NCBI GenBank assembly: GCA_954871525.1
Contig: OX940867.1
Coordinates: forward strand, 1 to 64,000
Reading direction: 5' to 3'
Source: Parietaria judaica
Lineage: Eukaryota > Streptophyta > Magnoliopsida > Rosales > Urticaceae
DNA length: 64,000 nt
Under the pieces are notes generated by a model that was given only the letters and a program-made list of their open reading frames with translations, ran no database searches and had not been told where the DNA came from. The position numbers and the translations under genes are program-made. This document shows positions 47,709 to 59,100 of this stretch, piece after piece (the stretch's first letter is position 1; each line of letters begins with the position of its first letter).

Positions 47709-50187
47709 ATGATGATGTTGATGGCTTCGATGGAGTCCGGCGGCGGCGCTCATCCTCCTCCACCGTGGAGAGACCCAAAGATCGACCCCAAAACGCCTGA
47801 ATATGGTAAGGTTTTAAAGCTTCGATTTTTTTGAGCAAGCAAACTTTCTCCCGCTGCTCTGAGTTTCGGTTTTGGTTTAGGGATATGTTGGTTTTGCTTT
47901 TTTGAGGGAAAATATGAGGATATCTGAGTTTGTTGAACTGTGTTGGTTTGAGTGTTTAAAGCTTATTTTAAACAAGTATAAATATATCATTTTGGAATCT
48001 ACTGGTATTGAATACAATATTCTTTGTCTTTTTGGTCGTAAAGTCATGAAATAGTCAAAGATGGACCACTTTGTTGAAGCAGACCTTGTTGATGTTCCCT
48101 AGTTTGTCTGCACAATTTTTGAGTCCACACGATTTTGTTTATTTAATGCACATATTTTGACCATGGAAATTTTATACAGATTGTTTATTCTTAATATGTT
48201 TATTAAGACATACAGATTGTTTATTCTTTGTTTTTTCATGTTGACTAATATAAGTTATTTTATTAACTGCTTCCATTTTCCATCTTTTTACAGATGAAGA
48301 GTCGTCGTTTTTCACTTGTAGTATTCACCACGGTGGAGTGTGGACCCACAACAACGGAATGAAAGGATATGAGGGCGGTGAAGTGGCTTGCTTCGATTAC
48401 TGCGATACAACTAAATTCAACGTATTAGAGCTTCATCATCTCGTGACAATGCTCGGCAAAGAGGATAAGGCCGGGTATTGGTTTGTGCCGTATAATTTTG
48501 AGATGCATCAAGGCATGGACTTTAGCACCGACTTCCAGTGCGGGACAATGTTCGAAGACATGAAGTTGGTTGGTTATACGGACTGCCACTTCTATATTGT
48601 TTCAAGACACGGTGATGAGGCGCACAATGATGAGGGACCATTTTGGTATAAACAAGGACGAAGCAACTGGTGGATCAAGGTGGTTAATGATCTGGCAAAC
48701 AAGGGGGATTTGGACGAAGCATATCTCTCGGATAACTCGTTGGACAGATTGGAGGTCGATGAGGATGGAGAACGAAGAATAGTAAGGAGGTGCGTGTTCA
48801 AGTACAGGGACGATATGAAATGGGATGAGTTCACCCTTTTGGTGGGAATGGAGTTTGCGAATAAGGACGAGCTACGGGCTGTTTTGAAAGAGGTGTTTAT
48901 TTCCAAAGATCGGGATTTTAAGGTGCTGACAACAAACAAGCAGAAGTTTCGAGCCGTTTGCGCCCACAAAGGTTGTAAATGGGTGTGTTATGCTCGAGTG
49001 AATTCACGAGACAAAGTAAGTTTCAGAATTAACACTCTTATCGATGAGCATGATTGCCCTATAGTATTGAACAGCAGATTGGTCGACGCTCCATGGCTAG
49101 CTAAGCATTACGAGAGTGAGTTCCGTTTGTGCCCAAAAATGACGTACAGGCAGTTCTTGGAGTTGGCGACCAACACGAGGTATTCTCACACGAGTTCGTC
49201 GGTCTTCTACCAGGCCAAAAGACTCGCTGAAGACTCGTTAGAGCAGATTAGAGACTGGCTCATGACTAGGCTCTACAAAAAGCGACTATCTGTCGCTCGT
49301 TGGAGAGATCCCGTCGGGCCGAATGTTTTGAAGGTGATTGAAAAGCTTAAGAAGAATGCATCGAGGTGCTCACCTAGAAGGGCAAATCAATTGTTATTTC
49401 AGGTTAGCACATAATTTTATTCTATATCATGTTAAGCAGGTTACTATATTATTTTAATACCTTTCTCATATGTGTGTGTATATATATCGTAATAAACAGG
49501 TTGTCTACCGAGGCAAGGAGAGTTTTTCTGTAAACTTAACAGATAAGGTGTGTACCTGTAAAGGATGGCAACGCAGCGGAATACCTTGTTATCATGCCTT
49601 GGCTTGCATTTGGGCCGGGAACGGTGTCATCACGGACTATATCGACGATGTCTATAAGCAGCCAACGATGTTGGCTCAATATGCGGGAGTCATTGCGCCA
49701 ATGACTTCACCGGACAAGTGGCCGGGTGCTGGTCAACATGTTATCTTACCACCAGTTGCTAGACGTATGCCCGGACGACCAAAAATGAAAAGAAAGAGAC
49801 AAGTCGGTGAAGTCGTTAATCACGGTCCAACAAAGGCATCGAGGGTTGGTCAAATAAACCGTTGCTCCAATTGTCGTTTAGAAGGACACTCTCGGAGAAC
49901 TTGTACGAATGCGTCAACGAGTGAGGTAAGTAAATCCAATTGTTACTTCGGTTTTTTCTTATGCATCTACTTTGCTTATGCAATGGTCGTTTATTTTGTA
50001 ATTATTATAGGTTCGAACACCAAAGAGGAGGGGGCGCCCCGCCAAAGAAAATATGTCAGGCGCTTCATTGCAGAGGAAACAAAGGAAGGCGAGGCAGCGG
50101 GCACGAGAGCAAGCGGAACAGGCATCGCAGAACCCGTCCGGGTCAGCACCTCAGCCATCGCAGGGACTCGGCTCCCAGGCTCTGTGA
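47709..50187 (+). CDS. MuDR-like transposase protein lacking the catalytic (MULE/DDE) domain
   Basis: Exons join(47709..47805, 48294..49402, 49500..49925, 50011..50187), 602 residues, GT-AG introns, phases consistent, no stops. Order: PB1-like N-terminal domain (FFTCSIHHGGVW, FDYCD; about 34-130); MuDR DNA-binding domain (EFTLLVGMEF, FKVLTTNKQKFRAVCAHKGCKW, HDCPIVLNSRLV; about 210-300); then, straight after AEDS near residue 348, the region that normally follows the catalytic core (LEQIRDWLMTRLYKKR); SWIM finger (CTC at 420-422, CYH at 432-434); CCHC knuckle (C524, C527, H532, C537); AT-hook (RRGRPAK near 550-556). The roughly 250-300-residue MULE domain with the DDE/D triad is absent, cut in frame. 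It could bind element ends without cleaving. The first ATG of a run (MMMLMASM) is used; the exact start is open. Confidence 0.9.
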
Positions 50188-50699
50188 TTGGACAGTTTGT
50201 GATATTCTGCCAATATTTTGGAACTGGTTCTAAACTACTATTATAGCAGTATATTTTTTGTTAGGCTTTGATGATCAATATGTGATCAATCAGAGTTGCT
50301 TGGGAGCAAACCTTAGACTTCCAAAACGACAATTTTCCTAATTTACCTATATTCATATGATATAAGTCTTCATGTATATGCTTCATTATGCTCGTATGCA
50401 AAAGGCAACCCATACCACTACTAATCATCCTTATCCCAACCATATTCACACCTTGAAATGATGTCAATAAATTCACCAAAAATGATGATTAATGATGTAT
50501 CAGATTGAAGATATGTAGGTGTCGTTTTTATGTTTAATACGCAGTGTCATTTTTATTGAATGTGTCGTTTTAATTAGGGTAATCTCATATAAAGTGTCAT
50601 TTTTTTTCCATACATCATCACCATAAATGTGCAGTAAATATCACAACCAAACAACAAAGCGAGCTTTCATACATAATAAAACATTCACCATTACATTCT
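50188..50699. other. Convergent 3' regions of the two MULE genes
   Basis: AT-rich. agtgtcatttttattg-like and gtgtcgtttt-like words recur at 50520-50605. No further gene seen. Confidence 0.6.
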
Positions 50700-51118
50700 T
50701 CACTTAACTAACCAAACAAGAACAAGAAAAAAAATAACTCCTAAAACAAACTGATTCCAACTAATGACCAAATGAATTCCACCATTTCTGTTGACCAGCG
50801 GGTCGCCTAATTGGACCATTTCTTCTCCCGGAAAATCATCGTGGACAACACGCCTTCCTTTCGGTGGATCAACCCAGTAAAAAAAATCACAACCTCCTTC
50901 ATTCTGGGCAAAAAAACAAAGTAAATATTCAAATTTTAAAGACCTGAGAAAGGAAAAACATGACAGATTGAACTTCTAACCTGGCTTCTGCAACATCGTC
51001 GAAATCTTCTCCCGGGATTAGCCACCGTCGTAGATCTGAGAAGGACTGTTCTGAAACCACAATCGCACACCAAACCGCGGCGGCTTTGAAGCGACCCAAC
51101 AGATCCCTCACTGGCCAT
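50700..51118 (-). CDS. Small GRF-type zinc finger protein with C-terminal membrane segment, inside MULE
   Basis: Two exons: complement(join(50700..50903, 50981..51118)), 113 residues, GT-AG intron in phase 0. The GRF zinc finger is complete across the junction: CDCGFRT (Cys18, Cys20), NPGRRF, RCC (Cys42/43), then GCDFFYWVD (Cys51) from exon 2. After a short linker (about 60-95) comes a hydrophobic stretch, FVLGVIFFLVLVWLV, ending in Lys and stop, which looks like a tail anchor. Small plant GRF proteins often have this layout; some GRF fingers bind single-stranded DNA. Its place inside the TIRs, convergent to the transposase, makes it part of the element. Whether it was captured or is an old component is not known. 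Confidence 0.85.
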
Positions 51119-51246
51119 GTGTAGAGAAGATGAACAGAGAAGCGAGAGAGGTCGAGCGAGAGGAAGAGAAAGCGATACAAAGAGAAAGCAAGAGGAGGCA
51201 GAGGAGAGGAAATGAAATTGGGTGAAAAAAAATCCTAGCCCTAAAA

Positions 51247-51511
51247 TTTATACGACCATGATCTTTGTTTATTTATGTTTATGTTGTTTTAATTATTTGG
51301 GTAAAAAAATTTCTTTCTTTTTTTCGACGAGATGACGTGGCATCGACGTGGGTGCCACGTAGGCATTTTTTAACGGTGAGCACCAGGAATGGATGGTGGG
51401 TCTACTTCGCATTAAAGGAATAAACATTGGGCATTATAGCCACCAAAAAAAAAGTTTGGGTATATAATTAAAACAAAATGAAACATTAGGTATTTTAGCC
51501 GTAGTTTACCC
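51247..51511. repeat. MULE right TIR
   Basis: Inverted partner of 47336-47600. It ends ccgtagtttaccc at 51511, next to the target duplication atataacaa. Confidence 0.95.
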
Positions 51512-51597
51512 ATATAACAAGCTAGCAGTGGCAGCAAAAACGAGAAAAAAGAAAGCATAATAAATATTTAATAATTAAATAAATATTTCGAGCAAAA

Positions 51598-51680
51598 ATA
51601 TATAAATAAATATGAAAGACTGACTCGCACTCTCAGTCTCAGCTCAGCTCGAACTGAATCCCAGAGAAGAGAAGAGAGAA
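51598..51680 (+). promoter_or_regulatory. Core promoter and leader of SPT/ALC-like gene
   Basis: TATAAATA at 51601-51608 is followed by a CT-rich and GA-rich leader to the ATG at 51681. Only about 80 bp separates the TATA box from the TSD of the MULE at 51512-51520. Confidence 0.6.
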
Positions 51681-54136
51681 ATGGAGGAACTGTACGGCAA
51701 GATCAACGCGTGTTCTTCGTCTCCCATGGCTCAGCCCGACGATATCTCCCTCTTCCTCCACCACATTCTGCTCCGATCCTCCTCGGCTTCGGTCGCCGCC
51801 GCGCCGGAGAATCTAAGCCGTCCGTACCAGCCGGCGCCGGCTCCGGAGAGAGGCGGAGAGATCTCGTCCCTCGCCGTCAACGTGTCGTCCTCTCCGGTTG
51901 GACTGAGCGAGACGGAGAACGACGAGTACGATTGCGATAGCGAGGTAATCCTCTCTCTCTCATTTTCTGTTTGGTTCCTGAGAAAATGACGTTTTCGAAT
52001 TTTGGAGTTCGTTGGTTGATAAAGGAACAGTGAAAAGCGCTTTCTCGCCTTCGTTCAGTTCGTTCTTTTGCCTTTTTTGCTTTCTCTCTCTCGATAACCA
52101 TGAAAGCAAGCATTTCATTGCACCCTTTTTCGCCTTTTAGATTTTCTCTTCTCTTTTTCCAATTAATATACGACAAATCTATACTCGGTATATAGATATA
52201 TACTCTTTGTTTTATATGTATATCTCTGTATACGCTCAGGAGGGTTTGGAAGCTTTGGTTGAATCTGCGAAGACTTCGATTGCTCGAGGTTCGTCGAAGA
52301 GAAGCAGAGCCGCTGAAGTTCATAACATGTCTGAAAAGGTTCTTACTTTCTACTTGTATATATATATATGTATTATCGGCACTATATGAGTCTGTGACTG
52401 TTAGTATGAAGTGTATAATGTGTTCTGGATTTGATGTATGTGTTTTTTTCGATTGCGCGGTTGCAGAGAAGGAGGAGTAGAATCAATGAGAAGATGAAGG
52501 CTTTGCAAAATTTGATTCCAAATTCTAACAAGGTATTCTGTGGATTATGATTAAGCCATGGATCTATTATCTAATGAGCTCCGAGGAGCTAAAATGGGAT
52601 GATGTTTATGGGTATGATCGTGGCGGTGACTGGAATGCTTCTCTTTATGCAGACCGACAAGGCTTCGATGCTCGATGAAGCCATCGAGTACCTGAAGCAA
52701 CTTCAACTCCAAGTGCAGGTACGGGGTTAGCGATAACTTGCTTACTTTGAAGATCCCTCTTTTTTCGAATTTATGGCTTTTTCCGTGTCTTGACAAGATC
52801 GTGTTGTGAAGCCAAATATGTCGCCCAGTTAAACGGCGATTTAAGGAATATGCTGGATTAGCAAAGTGGTAATTTAAGTTATTGATTGATAAATTCTGTT
52901 TGTTAAGCTTGTACGACGAGTAATGCCACTACGCTTGTTGTGCTTCATCACTTTACGAAACTTCTAATGATTCATTGTGAGTGTGAATGCTATCACTTTG
53001 TGTAGAAAACCCCGAACGCTCAAGCAGATTTATGTTTTACTAGATCCCGGGGTTGATCTTTATACACTAATTTTCAAATCATATAGTTCAATGGTGTTGT
53101 TAATTTACATGTGAATCAAATCTAGTTCGCTTGTGTACTAACTGAATATGTTTCTACACAATGTAAGCAAACTCGGTAATACTAATTTTCCTATTAATTA
53201 ACCAAACCCGATACTTTCTCAAGACGTTCTGATAATGACAGCGTCATAGAAATAACCGTCATCAGTTCATTGAATAGTAAACTCGATATTTTCTTATGAC
53301 ATTCGATAATTGTAATTACAACAGATTATACAGTTTTCTAGGACTAGCTAAATAAGAAATATTATAATCTGAATACGCCAGAACTTTTGTATTGTAAATT
53401 CACATTTCAGATGCTAGCCATGAGAAACGGATTAAGTATGAGACCGATAAGCGTTCCTGAAGAGTTACTCTCGCAAATGAGAATGGACTATGGAGAAGAG
53501 GAGAAGTCAATGCATCAGAACGCAATGTGCACACTTCCCCTGAATCAAGAGATTCCGGCGACCCAAAATCCATTTTCTTTGCCTAACCAATGCAATTCAT
53601 CAGACCGGCGGTTTCCACCAAACATGTTAAATACCGCAAACTCGGATGCCTCAATTGGTTTTAAACCGCCAGCCATACCTCACCTAGGAGCTTATCAGCT
53701 TCAAACATCATCTGAGGTATTGATATTACTTTACGATACGGTCAAGTAGGCTAAACTCTTGTTCACCGATAACCGGTTACCTGAAGATATACTAAGTAAC
53801 CTATGTTTTTCCCGTTGACAGAATATCTGCAGAGGAAATGGCGTGAGAAATCAACAAGCGACGGAGACAAGTACTTTAGGTGAGTTTCTCCATAATTCGG
53901 CTGTACTTGAGATGCGGGATTTGTTTGTTTCCGACATTTTACTCACGCATTTGTTTTCTTACGAAGAATTCGGGATCGGAGATATGGCAGCAATAGGCTC
54001 TTTTCACGGACAACCATTCGATATAAAAGGAAACGGTGCTGCAGAAACGCGCATCGGAGAGGGAGATTGGTCAGAAAGTGTGTTATTAAAGGCAATGGAG
54101 CAAAACCTTATACATCCGTCTCACTTAAACAGGTAA
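51681..54136 (+). CDS. SPT: bHLH transcription factor, SPATULA/ALCATRAZ type
   Basis: Exons 51681..51944, 52240..52338, 52467..52532, 52653..52718, 53411..53716, then 53822 onward. Residues 1-88 hold the amphipathic DDISLFLHHIL helix and an Asp/Glu-rich stretch. The bHLH (about 108-165) reads RSRAAEVHNMSEK, RRRSRINEKMKALQNLIPN, TDKASMLDEAIEYLKQLQLQVQ, diagnostic for SPT/ALC, with the His-Glu-Arg-type DNA-contact residues replaced as H-N-E-R: HNMSEKRRR. Reading exon 6 straight gives a stop at 54136 and 371 residues. Alternatively an 87-nt in-frame intron (53880-53966, donor G|GTGAGT) and a last intron (54133-54460) with a short exon to 54476 give 346. In Arabidopsis SPT and ALC act in carpel margin, fruit dehiscence zone and light/temperature growth control. 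The C-terminal model is the least certain part. Confidence 0.93.
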
Positions 54137-54476
54137 ACATTATATGTGATCCCAGAATTAAAAAATAAAAAACTTGAATCCTGGTTATTTCCGAAACCGA
54201 ATTACATATTATTTTATTAAATTGGGTTTTTATTTTTATTAACTGTAATAATGATTATTTAATCTGGATCGCTAGATCGAAATTCTACCCGGATATCATG
54301 TTTCTTTAAAAATCGAGCCAGAGCCCATGTTTCTTTTTTCCAGACCGGAAGAGAATCCAGTTTTTCCCAGACGATAAAAATTGAACGAGAATTCCGTTTA
54401 CTGCTATTATCATGTATAAACGTGCATTCTTTCATCTGGTGTATTTTTCTCTGTAAACAGCATGAGGACAGGGTAA

Positions 54477-55429
54477 CTTGCACAAATGACGACTTCGAAA
54501 CCGAAAGACCGAAACCCGTCAAGTAAATTCGGAATTTGATAACCCTTCTCATAACTTATATGATTATAATGTGGCTGAAAGATCTTCTTCCATCTTCAAA
54601 TTATGAACAATATGGCGTGTTCTTAATCTTAATTATTCTGAATGTTCGAGCCTTTTGAGAAACTGGAAAGTAAATATGATTTTACTATCTCTTTTGACAA
54701 CATTAATTGATCATTTTTCATTGTATCTAGAAACTTATTATTAATTTGTTATCATCATAGTTTTGATCTAAGTGAAGATCCTAATTGACGTCATTTTCCC
54801 GCGGTGACGTGTTTGAAAGCTTATAGCATATTCGAAATTCTTAAGTAAATTGGGAGGATTTTCTTAGAGAAATGTTATAATGAACATTAAGAACTTCGGC
54901 TATGAAAAATAGTAAACATTAAGTACTTCAGCCTTCAAAAAGAAAATTGGGCTTATGTCACGACAAAAATAAAAATTGCTATTAGGTCTTGTACAAACTT
55001 ACAATGATGCCATTGGTATAACACTTATATAACAATATCAATTAAATAATAATTTTGTCCGGTTGTGATTCGGAAACGATGTATTAAAGAAATAAGTCAC
55101 GATTAATAATAATTTTTCAGAAAAATATACTCATGCTTGATAGATAAATTAACCAACTTATGGTATATCAAATTACTAAATCAATTGACTCATTTTGGTT
55201 GTCTTAGTAAGTTGTTCTTGGAAGGTTATGTCTTATTGAGCTTAATGTTTTAAATTTGCTCAGGATGATATTATTAATTTATATTTAGTAGAATTTTAAT
55301 AAATTAATACGTTTGGAGTTGATAACTTCGATTAAATAATATATTTATCCGGCCACGATTTGAACTAAAGTTATGAAATTTCATATTTGATATATTAACC
55401 ACTTCTATAATATAATTAAGGGTTAATTG
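54477..55429. other. Intergenic 3' of SPT-like gene
   Basis: AT-rich. No gene or complete repeat recognised. Confidence 0.5.
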
Positions 55430-56144
55430 CGGCAATAATGCACAACATTTGGTCAACAGGGGTTTTAGGTCCCCAACCTTTCAAAGTGTGGGCAAAAATA
55501 CACAACGTTTGTTGAATGTAAAATTCGTTGGTCCTTCCGTTAGGGATGTTAAATTCTGCTAATGTAACATCGTCAAACTGCCAAATGGACTGCTAACTTG
55601 TAATATTAATTACATAACTTAATTAATAATAATAAATTAAATCAGATTTTAATTTTGATTTAAAAAACAAATTAATACTTTATCTAATTTAAAGTTTTAA
55701 TTATTTTTTGAATCATAATTAAAATATTTGTTTAATTATCTGATTTAAATAGATTAATACTTTATCTGATTAATTATGTGATTCAAAAAACATTTAATTA
55801 AATATTGATTTAATTATCTGATTCAAAAAACAAATTAATACTTTATCTGATTTAAACAGATTTTAAATTATTTATTTAATTTAAAGTTTTAATTTATTTT
55901 TTGAATCATAATGAAAATATGATTTAATTTATTCTTATTAATTAGGTTATGTAATTAATATTACAAGTTGGCAGTCAATTTGGCAGTTTAACGATGCCAC
56001 ATCAGCAGAATTTAACATCCCTAACGGAAGGACCAATGAATTTTATATTCAACAAACGTTGTGTATTTTTGCCCACACTTTAAAAGGTTTGGGACCTAAA
56101 ACCCCTGTTGACCAAAGATTGTGCATTATTACCGCAATTAACCC
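55430..56144. mobile_element. MULE MITE, 715 bp, perfect 9-bp TSD
   Basis: Inverted ends start gggttaattgcggcaataat and share ttggtcaacaggggttttag, ggtccttccgttagggatgt and ttggcagt/actgcca blocks. Identical tataattaa flanks lie at 55421-55429 and 56145-56153. The interior is AT-rich with repeated ttaatactttatctgatt words. No coding sequence. Confidence 0.93.
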
Positions 56145-59100
56145 TATAATTAATTATATAGCCTCAATATTAGTAATTCACAGAGCTTATTATTAACCCA
56201 TGCATATTTAGTGACAAATAATTATCTTTTAGTGGATGATTTTCAATTTATGATCATAAACATGATTTTTTATTTATTTTGAGTTTTGGCTCTATCCACA
56301 AAATCAATGTAAAAAGCTATAAGAAAATAAGTTTATTTTTTTAAATTTAATTTTACATATTGTAGTAGTACACTAAAACAATAAGCACACATTTAAGTTG
56401 GTAATTTAATTAAATGATGGAGTACACAAGTAATTTCATTTCATATATCTCAAATATGAAAATAGTTAATGGTCAAACTTTGAACATTATTATCATTTTA
56501 AGTTGCATTTGAACTTCAAAGTTATTAAACATGATATAGTATCGATTGCTTATTCAAAAGTCACAATTTTGGATAGATATTTATAACCAAAAGATAAAAA
56601 AGAAGCTAATCCTTTTCTTCTTCTTCTTCCGGTTCTTATCAATATATGAAACATAAAAAATCACACATTTATATTAAAGTTGTAATGTAAACCACCACGA
56701 GTTTCGTGGCAGCCACAGCCGACACAAGCTCTACTTTTCGAAACAATTAGCTAGAGAGGCGGGTGAAGCTTGCAGGAGAGTTGTGCATCGGGCGGGCCTG
56801 GCCAGCCCGAGGAGCGCCAAAGCAGATTATAGCTCTGGCAGGACGGAAAATCTTTTAACCTTTTAGTAAAGAACGAGCCGTATAGACGAGTACATATTAA
56901 TGGCTCTTGAAATGTGAGAAAGACAGGCCAAAGCAAACATACACAAGAGAGAATGTGAATATCAGAAAATTGGCTCTAATTGTGAAGTGGCGAAGGGCTC
57001 AACTCTTATCAAAATATCACTCTTTGTTTGTACTTTGTAATTGTAATATTACGAGTTTTATGATGATGTTATCGTAAGATTTGAAAAGATGGTAACGATT
57101 ATATCGATATGATATCACGAGTTTAGTTGTACGGGTTTTAAAACCCTCGGATTAGTTGATCTCTTTTTTTTTTTTTTTTTTACATAATATGAAAGTATAA
57201 ATCTTGCTAAGATAATAAATTTTGTCGTAATTATCGGATTTGTTGAGATATTTTTAACGTGATATCCACACAAAACGAAGGCCTAAGACTTGTTGAAATG
57301 GTCGATTTAGTCGTAAAGTTAATTATTTAACGACTCTTCCGTTCCGTTACTAACTACCAATATATACCACAAAATGTTTCCCAATGCATCTTCTTTAAAT
57401 AATCTGGTATGACCATCTTTAACCATAAACTTCATTCTATTGTTGAAATTCCAGTACTTGAGTGTAGAGTTTTAGCACCATTTTAAATTTCCAACACTCA
57501 TCACAAAAAAAAAAAAAAAAAAATTGCACTAAAATATTACAGTATTATTAATATAAATTACATATTCTCTAGTTTTAAAAGTTAAAACATTGAAGAAAAG
57601 AATTGTTCTTCTTCTTTACAAATATATATCTCGAACGAGGGGTAAAAATAGAGTTAGACTTGGCACATCTTGTCACTTTCACACGCCGACCTCGTTGATG
57701 TCACACACACTGGGGACCAAGACCAGGGCGTGGACTTAGAGGCGTTAGTTGCGTATTGTAAATGCACTTGAGGCACTTCACTTAAGCATGTGGTATCGGA
57801 ATATGATTTTATACTTTCACTAACTATTTTCGCCGATGTTCGTTTTTCAAAACATCTTTGTAAAACTCGAACATAAAATATGTCGTAGTACACAATATCT
57901 TAGAAACATATTCAATCTCTAAGATATTTCCAACACGAATCATGGATAGAAAATCACCAATAATCCCTAATTTGTCGCTTCAAACACACGACCAGGTGAC
58001 CTAATGTTGTATACTTTAAAACCCTATACGTTTGGTTGGCTATAAAATACAATGTTGTTGATCGATATAATTTCCATGCAAATATAGACGGGTCGCGTAC
58101 GTAAGGCGTGGCCTTTGAAATGCGTTAAAGACGGGCCAATAAAGAATAAAAATATCTGAATTTTAACTTGGAATTTGCCAAAGAGAATCTCAGGAAATTG
58201 AACCACAAAAGTCTATGGCCAAGAATACTTTTAGAGAAATATATAGAACAACTGTATTTTATTAACATATATGGTCCTTACATCTTATTAGGAAGCAAGT
58301 GTAGGACATGTTATTTTTATTAGGGATAATAGCGACAAAAATATATGATTTGACGGAAGTTATATTTTAGGGAAATTTACGACGAAAGTCATTAAAGTCA
58401 CTAAATTATTGCAAATAAATCACTAACGTCTATTTCTTGCGGCAAAAGTCATTAACGTTATCAATTGTTTGCAGATAAGTTACTAACGTTTATTTTTTGC
58501 TGCGAAAGTCATTATTGTCAGTCTTTTCTTACAAATATTATCTGAAAATGTTAAATGCTACGTCAGCAGCCTACATCTCATTCACCACTTGCCTCTAACA
58601 AGGATAACACGTTTTAGTGAACATTTATTTAAAATCGGAATATTTGCGGCAAAGTACAACAATGTTTTAAAAATTTGTTTTTATCGTGGTAAAAGTTTCC
58701 CAAATATAAAAAAAAAATAACCCTATAGTAAATTTAATTTTTTTCGGGTAATATTTCTAATTTATTTAGAGAAGTTATAATGAATAGTCACATTCATATG
58801 TTTACATTGCATTTTAGCAAACTTAAGGTCTTTATTTGCAAAATAGCCAAACATTGGCTATTTTGTCAATGGTTAATATCGTTATAATGGTTAATATGAC
58901 TATTTTTGTAATGATTAATATGGTTGATTGACTATTTTATAAATATTAATCAAACATTGGTTATTTTGTCAATTTTAAACCATCAAATTGGCTATTTAGC
59001 TTAAGCTCCCATTAATTTATCAATATCATATCAAATTCTAATTTCTCAGTAATATTTCTTATTTATTTATCACAAGTTGTGACATTATGTATTTGCATAT

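Larger units (their letters stand above)
47336..51511 (+). mobile_element. MULE (Mutator-like element), 4,176 bp, two genes, perfect 9-bp TSD
   Basis: Terminal inverted repeats of about 260 bp start gggtaaactacggctaaaat on both ends and differ at few positions. The element is flanked by identical atataacaa at 47327-47335 and 51512-51520. Inside are a four-exon transposase-like gene (+, 47709-50187) and a two-exon GRF-finger gene (-, 50700-51118), convergent, like the mudrA/mudrB layout of maize MuDR. The near-identical arms and open reading frames point to a recent insertion. The transposase lacks its catalytic domain, so the element should not move on its own. Confidence 0.95.

Noticed and set aside
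48592..48969. 125-codon minus-strand ORF in the MULE
   Set aside because: Antisense shadow of transposase exon 2.
57654..57893. Minus-strand 79-codon ORF
   Set aside because: No recognisable family, no promoter-like context and many similar chance frames in this AT-rich region.
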